From the NCBI GenBank assembly GCA_013397435.1, contig VZRG01003006.1:9263-73262 (forward strand): a DNA stretch of 64,000 bases, read 5' to 3'. The notes under the pieces were generated by a model. It worked only from the letters and a program-made list of their open reading frames with translations, searched no databases and was not told the origin of the DNA. The position numbers and the translations under genes are program-made. This document shows, one piece after another, positions 37,801-49,800 of this stretch; within the stretch, counting starts at the first letter, position 1; the number at the start of each line of letters is the position of its first letter. This DNA comes from Erythrocercus mccallii (lineage: Eukaryota > Chordata > Aves > Passeriformes > Dicruridae).

Positions 37801-40800
37801 TTGCTTTTATAAACACCTTGGAAGCTCAGAACAAGCGCCACGATGTGCTGAACAAACTGAAGGAATACGAGCAGCGCTTGAATGAGCTGCAGGAGGAGCG
37901 TCAGCGAAGGCAGGAGGAGAAGCAAGCACGGGACGAGGCAGTTCAGGTACGGTGGGTCTGCAGCTGCAGGGGCACTAGGAAATACAGGTTTGTGTTTCAT
38001 TTTGGCTCAGACGTTAAAATGCAGCTTCTCTTAATTCCTGTGTGTTTCATGCCTAAAAGAGCAGTGAGAGTTTCCTTTCCTTGGGTAGGAGCGCAAGAGA
38101 GCCCTGGAAGCGGAGCGGCAGGCCCGGGTGGAGGAGCTGCTGATGAAGAGGAAGGAGCAGGAAGCACGGATTGAACAGCAGAGGCAAGAGAAGGAAAAAG
38201 CACGAGAAGATGCAGCACGGGAGAGGGCCAGGTAACTTTGCAGTCGTTTCTGTGGTTCCCTTTACCTTCCCCAGCAAACTGCACCTTCTCTATAACAGCG
38301 GTACCTTCCTGGCTTGTCAGGCTTAGGATTTTAAAAAGTAGCATTAATAAGGATTCCTTATGAATGACTTGAAAGAAGAAATCAGGTGAGTTATCATAAA
38401 CTCTGTAGTATGTTTTTGTGTTGCTTACATACATGCACAATACATACATACATACAGCTGTAAAGGCTGTATTTTCTTATATTCATCTTAGTTCTGTTGC
38501 CGACAAGACCTTGTAATTATTTGCCTTTTTCATATTTCATCTTAGTTTTCAAAGGAAACAAGAATAATGTACCCGTGTTCATAATTTTCTCCACTCTCCA
38601 GAAACTTCTAGACTTACTGGCATCAATTTGATTTCGCATTGTTATAGACACCAAAGATTATGTTTGTGAAGCACACAGCCAGGAAATCAGGCTTCATTAA
38701 TTCTGCTGCCTGTGAACTACTTGGTTTATAGTTTTGCCCATAATTAAAAGTTCATAAAGGGGACTTCACATGGACTCTTATCTCTCATCCTTTTGAGCCA
38801 AACATGATGTGCAGAGAGAATGAATGCTGGTGTATGACACAGGTTTACTTTCCAGTCCTGTGCAGTCTGATACATTCTGCTTTTTTAATTTACCAAATTC
38901 CCTTTGTATTCACCTCTTATTTCTCCCTCTCTTCCTGCAGTTCCCCTGCCATAAGCATTCCTTAAAACCTTGGTAATAGTTTGAGTTTTTTCTGTGATGG
39001 GTGTTTAGTAATGAAAATTGTCATGAAGAGGATTTTTTTTTCCCCAAGTAAAATATTCAGAAATGTATTGATCACCTTTCATATTCTGAAGTCCTGACAT
39101 CATAAAGAGATTCAGCTTTCCATTAGATGTGTAATGAATTCTGGGCAGGAATTCTGGGCAGCCTTTGCTGGGGCTTCGTGGACCTTTCCTCAGTGTATCA
39201 AGCCAAAATCACAATGAGATGGTGAGTTGGAAAGGATCCTTCAGTGTTTCGTTCTCATTTGCAATGCTTGAGGAAGATTAGGACTAATGGAGAATTTGGT
39301 TATACTGTTTTAGGAAGATAGACCCTGCATGTGTAAGACTTCGACATCTTTCTGAAATCCAAGGAAACCCTCAAAGTAACCAAATGGCCCATAAATGCCC
39401 TACTGACATCTTTGTCTTCTAAGGCCTTCTACAGTTAGATCCTGTGGAAAATCTCCAAGCATATAATTCCTTGCGCTTTGAGTTTAATCAGTGTTAAATC
39501 GGCCCCATCCCTTTGTTGCACCCCATTCATTTCCTTATGACTTGTGAGGAGAAGCAGTTTCCATTTGCCTTCTGTTGTGTGTCAGCAAATCTCCTTTGTG
39601 TTTGTTGCTCTAACACTCAATTTTCAAACCCTTTTTGTACTTGATATTGCAGTACCGTGCTTGCACTTGTTTTTCTTTTTTTTGCCAGATGTTGATTACA
39701 TGAGAGATTTTTTCTTTTTTTTCTTTTCCTTTTTTTTTAATAATTTTGGGAAACAGTAGGAAAGAATGTGTGTGGTGCCTTACAATGTGATGATTCTTTT
39801 ATGTCAGAGTCATTACATCTCCCTGGTAACAGTTAGGAGGTTTCTCTAACATAGCAGAGTGCAGGGAGGACTCAGTGCCCTGGGTTGGAAGCTCGGGGGA
39901 GATGAGCTTGACAGGAACCTGACTGTCCTGTCCCTTCCATCCTGCATTGCCTGGGCAGATACCATTTGGGGTTTTGTTGGGTTTTTTCCTGCTACTAGGA
40001 TTTGGCTTGTATCCCGAAGATTAAATACTGGCTGGAATGAGTGATTTTTGTAGTATCTGCTTAAAGTTTCTTCAGTGTAAGCTTTCAGTGTGTGTACATC
40101 TGTTGGTGATTAAAACATCTGTATGAACGGAATAGTGTACTTAAAACTAACTTTAAAAGCCCCTCTGCCCTTAACTTGTTTCCAGTAAATTTTAGTTGTA
40201 GTTTCAAATATATTCCAGAGGGTTGAAATCCACAATATAGAAAATGTTATTCATGAAACTGTATAAAGTACCCTAACTATGGAAAAAGAATGCTTTTCAG
40301 AAGGGCTTGTGCAGGAGCTGTGTTGATGCTGTATAAATGGAAACTTGGGAATTTTTTCAAAGACAAAACATTATTAACCCAAAGTATGAAATGGTAATAA
40401 TCTGCTGTAGGTTGTAGCATTAAACAAATATGTAAAAATGCAGACTGAAAGAAACAGCTAAAATGAGCTTGTAATTAAGTTTTCTTTTCTGTACCTCGTG
40501 GATGATAATACGTAAACTACCCAATGCTTCTCATGCATAATCTCCTCACCCCTCCCATGCCCACAGTGATTGGAAGAGTTCACCTTTTCTTTCTGAAAGG
40601 ACAATTTTTAGTGTTTATCATTTGATTTACTTCCTCCACTGTCTTCTTTTGTAACCACTTTTATATTTTCTGTGGACTTTTGTTTTAAAAATGTTACTTT
40701 ATCTGAGCCTTCTACATTTATGGAACTGATTTTGGTTTTTTGTATCAGATTTCTGTTTAAAACATGACAAAATCCATTGCAATTTGGGTAATAGTCCTTA

Positions 40801-43800
40801 TGTCAGACTCTGTAGCCTTGTCCTTCAGGCTCCTTTAATTTTGGAATGCTTTTTGAAAAGATGACTGATGGCTTTGATTGACTCCTTCATAGCTCAGTTT
40901 TACCCAGAGCCTTCATTGTGTCTTTGGCACTTCAGAGCTGCCAGGCTTCTCTCCCATCACTCTGTACAAATTTTGTTTGTGTAAACAACATGAGTAGCTG
41001 ACTTTCTTTTAGGATTTAATTGCTCCCTTGCCACTAGGAAGTTGTTCTTAATGAAACTCTTAGCTGCGGGTTTCTGCTTAATGGTAATGGTTACAAGTCA
41101 AGTTACATCCCTTGTTCTTTTCTCAGGAAAAAAATCTAAATCTCTTCAACACAGTGGTGGTGTTGGTCAGTTTTATCTGGAAGTTTCATTCTTTAAATTT
41201 GTACCAGTGAACATTGTATAGAGCACTACCCTCGGTGCTGCAAGGGTTTTTTTGATTTGTTGTCTGCTCCTCCTCATTGGTTCACTGAGTGTGGCCCTTG
41301 GCTGAGGAGTGCAAGTGGTGACAGGGTTTCACATTCATCACTTTTGTGGCATCTTCTTGACTCTCATTGCTCTGACTGGGACTGAGGTGTGATCCAGGCT
41401 CTGCTACAAAGGTTCAAGTGTCTGTCAAGTCATTCAAATGGAAGCATCAGCATTCTCTGGTACCTAAGTTGCTTTTTGTTGTTTTTCTTTTCTACTGAAC
41501 CATCTTCAGCTTCATTTTGGGGTTTTTTTGTTCCGCATTCAAAACATAAATGTGTCAGTATTATTCATGCTTTACATTGGTACAAATTCTCCCTATACTT
41601 ATTATCTTTTGGTTAGAGATCGAGAAGAGAGGTTGGCAGCTCTTACTGCGGCTCAGCAAGAAGCCATGGAAGAACTGCAGAAGAAGATTCAACTGAAGGT
41701 ATAAAAGGATACATTAGTTGAAAAATACATCAATATTTCTTTGCTCAGTTCAATTCCATTTGCTGTCATTCAATGATTTCTCTTCATGGCTTTATTTTCC
41801 ATTCAGCATGATGAAAGTATTAGAAGGCACATGGAACAAATTGAACAGAGAAAAGAGAAGGCAGCTGAACTCAGTAGTGGAAGACATGCTAACACTGACT
41901 ATGCACCAAAGCTCACACCCTATGAGCGAAAGAAGCAATGCTCTTTGTGCAATGTCACGGTGAGTTGAGCAGGGGGGGTGCTGCTGGAATTCTACTGCTG
42001 GAGTGGAGCTACAAGTTCTGCTTCACTCACTTGCACATTTACTGCATCCCTGCTCTGCTTTTGTAAAAACTGCATCTTATTCTTCTGCCCATAAATCAGG
42101 TGGGTTAGGGAAGATTTAAAAGAGCTGTAGAGTTGTGGGTAGAATGGAGACTGTGGGCAGTGCTCAGTTACTGGCTGCCTCTGCTGAGAGAAGCAAGAAC
42201 TCAGCAGCATCAGATGGAAGAAGGTAGTTAAAAGATAGATTTAAAGCAAAGTAAAGAACGTGGTCCTTTGCATAGCAGGCAGCGGAGCTAGGAACACCTC
42301 TTTGTAAGATGCTGTGGATATTTGAATTTACTGTGAGTTCGGGGGATGATTGGCTAAGTGTCATTGGACTGGAATTCACAAAGAAACCACATCAAGCTCA
42401 AGAAGTTCTCAAATTGAGTTTGGTTGGACACTTAAAAGTGTTGGGCAGGAAAAGGAGTGTTCTGTCTCCTCTCTTCCTCTGGTGTATGATTTTTTGGTCA
42501 CCATTGGAAGCCAAGGGCATCGGTTGGCAGCATCCCAGCCTCAGCAGGGGCCCTCTGCCTGTACCTGCCCTCCCTGTCCCAGGAATGTGGGGGAGAGAAG
42601 GCACACAGCCAGAGCTGAGAGATCTCTTACTGATAACTGCTTTCACTGCTTTGCAGAGACTGTGCATTACTGGAGCCTTGTATGCCACTGAGCATTATTG
42701 CTCTTTAGTTGCTGCATGAAGCAAGATTGCATGGGACCTCAGGCAGTGCTGGAACAGGAACTCAGGCTCAGCAGCTCTTGTGTACTCACTGATGATGCAT
42801 TTGAGAATGAAACTCCAGTATATGAAATTAGATTAAAGTGAAAATGAGGGGAGAGCCTAATGTATTTTTTAATCTATTCTTCCACTGCTGGCTAACAAAT
42901 AATTCTGTCATTTACTGTTAAGTCCTGCATAAAAGATGTTTATGTAAATTAGGTTGAGGGGTAAAGTACTGTGCTTGAGTTTCTGAATGTACCTCTGACA
43001 AATTGGCATATTTTATATTATGTTTAAGGTAGTTATTTATACATTATGGAATTTGCAAAGGAAAAATAACTATTAAGTTATTGTCATTACAGATTTCATC
43101 AGAAGTGTATCTTTTCAGCCACATTAAAGGGAAAAAACACCAACAAGCTGTGAGAGAAAACAGTAGTATCCAAGGACGAGAACTTTCAGATGAAGAAGTG
43201 GTAAGTTTTGTACTGTTTTGCTTTATTACTTCTGGTTTTAAATGTCATTCAGCTGAGTAGCCTATGAAAGTCTTGAAAAAGGAGTTGAACAAGACTTTCT
43301 GTTAGCATGGGAGTCATAGCAGACTACCAATGGAAAGCAGTGAAAGAAACAGAGCATTCACATACAGCAGCCAATTGCCATTTGAAGCTGGTTCTTTATA
43401 AAATGTGACTGATTGCTTTTCTGTTAATCAAAGGCATTTTTCATGTCACTACATTTATCTTTTCATCCTAAAAGTCTTATACATCACAGTTGTCACCATC
43501 CTGCTATTTTCTTTGTTTCTTTTTGTAGCTTAAAATCCCTTGGTCCTCTATTAGGTGAGCAGATGCACTGTCCTGTGCATCATGGTCCAGAGTGCTGAAA
43601 ACTGTAGTGCTAAATTACTTCAAAATGTAATTTTGGAGTATTAATATTGGAAGTATTGGAAGTATTTTGGAAGTATTAATATTACTAAGAAGAAAAATAG
43701 ATTTTCAGTAGCTTCTTTAGAAGAGTTGGCATTTAGGGTGATTTTGAGGAAGCATTGAGGACATTTTATGCTATACCAAGAGGCTGCTCTTTTGTAGAAA

Positions 43801-46800
43801 AGACATTTGCATAGTTGTCTCATTTAATGTTTTGTTGCTGCTACCAAATTCAACTACAGTATTAAGTCAAGGCCTTTTCTATGTGAATCTGGGTTCTGCC
43901 ACATCCAGAAAATTTGTGAATGCCCCTGTATTTTATCTGTCAGGTGTTAGGAGGAAATAGTTTGCAAGCCAGTTCTTTAGCACTGATTCAGATTAAACTT
44001 AATTGTGTTTGGAAATCTGTTTCCAGCCAAGCTGATTCAGGTGATACTGTCCAGTAGTTCTGATTTTTTCACTTTCCTTCACAGTTCCTGTACTATTTTT
44101 ATTTACTGAAATCTTCTCTTTGTTTTTAGCTTCTTACATCTGGTAGTAACATGTTTTCCTTTATAAAAAGCCTCAGAGAGTTAGGTCTCTGAAGTACTGA
44201 AATCCACAGAGGTGGTTATTGCTGAAAAAGCAGAAAAGGATAACTGGAGAGGCACAGTAATGTGAAGGAGTAAATGTTTGTGGTGTTACACTTTCCTGCC
44301 CCTTCCCAGCTGTAATAAAAGTACATAAACTGGTTTCTTAGTTTCTTTTACTGGTTTCTCAGTTTCTTTTTTCCTCTTGGACAGTGGTTAGTGGGAGTTT
44401 TGTGGTTTTGGATTTGGATTTTAGGTGCCAGGCTTATCTGGTGTATATATGTGAGGAATCTCCACAGTGTACCTGTTTGTCTGGAAATACCAGCTGTGAG
44501 ATTTCCCAGAATCTGTCCTGTTGTAGGCAATCCCAGGTATTGGCTGACATTTTCTTGGCTCTCTCTGGCCTTTACTGGTACCTGTCTGGCCACTGGTGAC
44601 TGAAGGGTGGTTCTTGCTGGGCAACTGCCTCAGAGGGGTCTGGAGGAAAACAGTGAACTGGGTTTCCTTGTGACTGGGCATCAAACACTCTCCACGTGTA
44701 ATTTGATAGCTGAACAATTCCCGTTTTCGGAGAATGGGATCAGGTACCCGCAGCTGCCTTTGCAACCAGCTGGTAGAAGAGAAGTTCCGCTAGAGGGCAC
44801 AAAGGTCCTGAGTTTTGTGCCTAAATCCAGGCTTTCTCAGCAAAACATTTTGATGGGACCATAAGACCTAGATGAAGGTTAAATGTATGTATTTCTTGAA
44901 TAATGCTTAGTGCAGGAGGGAAAGGAGAGAACAATTTTAACTGAATGAACAGCTTGAGAATTACTATAGCAGATTCCAATATCCTTAACCAAGATGCTGC
45001 ACAGTATTTGGCATACTGGCAATGTATGGATGCTGCTGTTGTTAGGTATTTTATATATTATTTATGGCTATATTTCAGTTAGTCCAAGTATAAAATTCTT
45101 CACTATATTATCGTAACCTGAAATTTCCTAGGCCTGAGACCTTCTCTGCTTTTTATTATTTTTTTTTTTCAAAGAGCCGACACTTGTTATAGATCTGGGC
45201 AGTGTAAAGTAGGAAAGCAGTTTTACTAATTAGAGCAATCTGCTTTGCGTATCCCTTTATTCAGCATGCCTAGTTAATGCCAACCACACAACTAAACCAC
45301 TCAGTAACTTCTCAAGTTTTGCAATACTTGGGGAAAAAAAATTCCAAAGTATTAATGAGAAGTGAACACATATTCCAGGGAAGCTTTGTAATAGTCATAG
45401 TTACTTATTTATCACTGTTTTCAATCTTTCAGTCAGTGAAGGTAACTCTAGTGAGAACACACTTGTGCTACTTAAAGTTATTACTTGTCATCTGTGATGT
45501 CTTTAGATTATATATGTCTTGTCTGTGACCCTTCTTCTTTGGCATAAAAGATTTTATTTATATCACCTTTGACCTAATAAAATTTCACCTTTAACCTTAT
45601 GCACTTGACACCTCAGATAACTTACTCTTGATCTTTGACTCATTTTGTGTTCAGCCTGTTCAGTATATTAGGTAGCAGCGTGGAAAGAAGGCTTTTATAA
45701 AATTCAAATCTGACCATAGCATTTCTTTACTATTTCTGGAGGAATCACAGGATTTGAAATACTTTAATTTTGTCCATATTGGTACCTCAGATTTAGATAT
45801 CTCCTCAAGATTTTGGAAACTGATTTAAGCAAATAATTATATAATTTCTCTTCACAGAGTAAGGATTTTTCTTGGTTGATTTGACTATAAACAAAATGGA
45901 AAAAACTTCTTAATGGTCACGGACACTGATTCCTCTGGGCTAGGTGGGTGGTAGGAGTTGATCTTGCCAGACATAAAAAGAAGCTGATGTATTCTAGGGG
46001 TTTTCTCATTGCTGTAGTGTCTATAAATTCTGTAATTTTAGAGACATTTTCAGAGGTAAAGCAGACTTCATGTTGGAGTAATGTCCCACTGGTTTGGCAT
46101 TAAGTACTCATTGTGCCTAATTCCAGCATGTCTTCTGCAGGAGCTGACAACTGGGATTAGACCATCAGGAAGATGAATTCATTTGTGGATGTGAAGTGCA
46201 CAAAGGAAATAGTTTTGCTGTGAATGAAGATACAAAAATGAAAAAACATTAAGTTCTTTCTCAGATTGTGTGGCAGCTTCATTGCATGTCAGCCTTTTGG
46301 GTTTTATTCATTTGGGAATTTATTAGTCTCCAGCTGAAACAGTTGTGCCTTTCTCTTAGCGCAAACAGCTCAGTTCATGCTGGTTACTTTATTTGTAACT
46401 TTGCTTTTGTCTGGTCTGTTTGTAGACACATTAATTCACCCAGGTGGTAAAACTTGCAGCAGGCTAAAAGTCATCTTCATTATATTTCTGAACCTTTCAA
46501 TGCTCCCAGTGCCCCACATGATTTCAGCATTATCTCCAGTGCAGTAAGAGCGTCCTGCCTGCATTATCTCTCTGCTTAAGTGCCTGGCTGCTTCCATCAA
46601 ACTCTCAGCTTCGCCTGCTTCTGCACTGCCTTTTTCTGTGCTATTGATTTCCCTCCCCTCTCTCAACATCCACCTTGTTCAGCCAAAGATGTAAACACCG
46701 TAAGCAATTTGCTTTCATTGACTTCACTGGAATCAATTAGTGTGTTGGTAGTCCTGACTAATTGCTTTGCTGAATTAAAGCCTGTGTGACACAAAGGCCT

Positions 46801-49800
46801 CACTGAAAAGGTGCCTGCAAAAGCCATAGGACAACACCTGGTGATTTCATTAGGCTGAGGAGTCTCTGCAAGGACCTTGTGGACGTTTTCTCCCACTTGT
46901 AGCTTGTAGAGATTCACTTTTATGCCCCTCTGCTTTCCCTTTTGTCTTTGCCTTTTTTGTCTCTCCTGGTTTGTTTGGAGAAATACACCCAGGAGCTCCC
47001 TTTGAACCATTGTTCCAGCTCACTCTGTATCTCCTGGCGTTTAAGTGCCATGGTTTAAAGGGACTTTGAGAATATAAATCATGTCATTCCATATGGTCTA
47101 TGAATGTTTCTAATAAGTGAAAAGCTCTTCTAAAAACCAGATGCAATAGATAACTTAGCAGGGTTTGGTTAATTTATATAAGGTGCATGCTACAATTTTA
47201 TGTATTCCAAAGAAGGATGGAGGAATATTAATGAACTGTTGTTTGCATATGTGAAAAATGGGCTTTTTATATCAGGAGAGAAATCTGATTCTATTGTCCT
47301 TATATAAAGGCAACTGAGAACTTCTGAGAGGTGTATTTAGATCAAATGAAAGCATAATCCCATGATGGAGCAGAGAGGTGATTGTTGTCTGGAGACTGAC
47401 AGCATTAAAGTGTGAGGATTTATATACAGACCTGGTTGGTTGAGCCCACCCACGTTCCTTTAGAAAAAGCTGCTGGCCAGTGACTGAAGCTCCCTGTGGA
47501 GTGTGGCTGCCCAGCTGGCTGGGGCTGCCCTGGGAGCCTGTCCTGGCCCAGCTCTGCCCAGCTGTGGTTCAGAGTGCCTGCTGTGCTGGCAGCTGCCTGG
47601 GCACGGGCCTGCCAGGGTGTGCTGGTACCTGTGCTCTGCCAGCCAGGGCAGCTTTGCAGCCAGCACCACACACAGGCAGAGCTCGTCTTCACAGCACTTG
47701 GAAGTTCGAACAGATTTGTAGATTTTAGGAGCGAGGAGTTGTATTTCTGAAAGAAATGGAGCTGTTTTCCTAGGGGTGTGTGCTGCTTCCATTATTTCTT
47801 GCAGAGGAAATTACTGAGGGAAAAAGATGTGGGAATAGTTTAATGTCTGACCCTTACTGCTCTTCATCTATATTAACAGGGAGCTTTCTTGTCTAGACAC
47901 ATGGTGGTGCCAGGATTTTGCTAATTACTATCTTTTTGAATACACTATGTTTTCATTGCAATTAATTGATATATAACTATCGTTTTATTGCTTTAGCCTT
48001 CGCAGTATTGAAAAAATGCTTTTGTTTTCCTTTCTGAATCAGTGTTTTCAAGTTCTTGTATTTAAATGAATAGCAGAGTTTTATGAACTCCTTTGGTAGC
48101 CTGTCTAAAAGATATGATTAAGCAAAATGGAAAATAATAATACTAAACATGGTCAGATTTTTAGTTTCATCTGATAGAGGAGTCTGAGGTGTTTATACCT
48201 GTGAATATGTGGCTTTTAAAAATCATTTCACACAATTAATAGTTCTTTTTTTATTCTGGAACATGCATATGTATGTTACATGTCTACATGTAAAAATCAT
48301 TTTACACAATTAATAGTTCTTTTTTTATTCTGGAACATGCATATGTATGTTACATGTCTACCTGTATTCATAGAGTCAGACTGCTTTGGGGTGGCAGGGG
48401 TCTTAGAGCTCCTCCAGTGCCACCCCTGCCATGGCCAGGGACACCTTCCACTGTCCCAGTGTGCTGCAAGCCCTGTGCAGGGATCCAGGGGCAGCCCAGC
48501 TCTGCTCAGTGCCCGGTGTCTCCAGCCTTGCCCTTGCCCTGCCGTTTGCCCTTCATCTCTTGTGGCATTTGTCTCTTCCATTATGACCATTACAGCTCAG
48601 GGACATGACCCTGACCCAGCTCTGGTGGTACTGGAGCCATTTTTGGGCAGTATGGTGATGTGTGTGTTCTGGTCATATGTGGAATAATATTCCTATTCGC
48701 TTTATCCACAGACTTCATAGTAAATTCATTTTTTTTCTTGGCATCTGATTATAGTTCTCCAACAGTAGCCCATTTTTCTTCTCTGTTGCTCAGGGGAAAC
48801 AATCTGTAAATCACTTGCAAACAAGAACTCCCCGTCCCAGTAAAGCCTCAAGTTCTGGTTGAGTTGGCTTTACTGATTTTTTTTTTTTTCCTGAGGAAGG
48901 AAGGATTTTTTTTAGAGCAGAGTTGTGTGTCGCTAGAGGAGTGGAATTACGCCAGTCACCTGTGGTCCATTTTTGTTTATGGATATTTCTTACCTCATGA
49001 ATACCTGTGGTCCTTTCAGCCCAGGAGCTCTGGCCATGTCATTCTGTTGTGAATACTTCTGTCCTAAAAGACATTGTCATGAACAATCGATTATAAAATC
49101 TAATCCATGTTGCAGCTTGCAGAAGGTCTCTCAGTACCCCATACATCAATTCTAGTTTTTTGTCCTTTGCATAGCAATAGCTTCTTACCTTTAATTTATT
49201 ATAAAGTGTTGTTTTTCTTGGCAAAAATGTACGTGATTAATTGTTTATTGGCTGCGCCTTTAATTTTGATAGATCACTGCCAGCAGCTGCACCCTTCCTA
49301 TTTTTGGCTTGGATATCTTGAGTATTCACAGCCAGTCAAAAACTCTCCTGCTGGCAGGCCCAAGTGCACTCTCATCCCCTTTTCTCTCAGCTGTCCTTGC
49401 AGCCAGATGATAATGTCAGTGCCTTCCAGCTTTCCTCCCTCATTTGCAGGGATGCTTTCCATGGCCAGGATGCAGAATTCTCATCCTCACAGAGGAGGCA
49501 CCTTTACTTTGCCTTCTGTTCCCACATTTCAGAGTGACAAGTGGGAATTATATTAAAAATCTGAAGAAATACCTAAAGCTCCTAATAAGAATATTATTTG
49601 TTATTTATCTTAGTGGCAGACTGTCATGTCATTGAATGTATGGACAAGCAAGGTGAAATTGCAGTCACTATTAGCAGTAAAAATAGTTTTTCACTTGGGC
49701 ATGCTAAAAAGCAGGATTAGTCCCTCATGGAAAAAAACCCTAAATCCCAGACGTCAAGGAAAACCTAGTTGTACAATGAAAGGTCACTCTTCAGTTTTGA

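Larger units (their letters stand above)
38232..41616 (+). other. SCAPER: SCAPER intron 17
   Basis: 3.4 kb intron. It contains a CATA microsatellite (38441-38457) and a T-rich tract (39703-39740). The 40900-41300 part may be a decayed repeat, but I could not assign it. No gene is seen. Confidence 0.85.

Noticed and set aside
37997..38449. 150-codon minus-strand open frame over exon 17
   Set aside because: It is the reverse-strand shadow of the Glu/Arg-rich coding exon.
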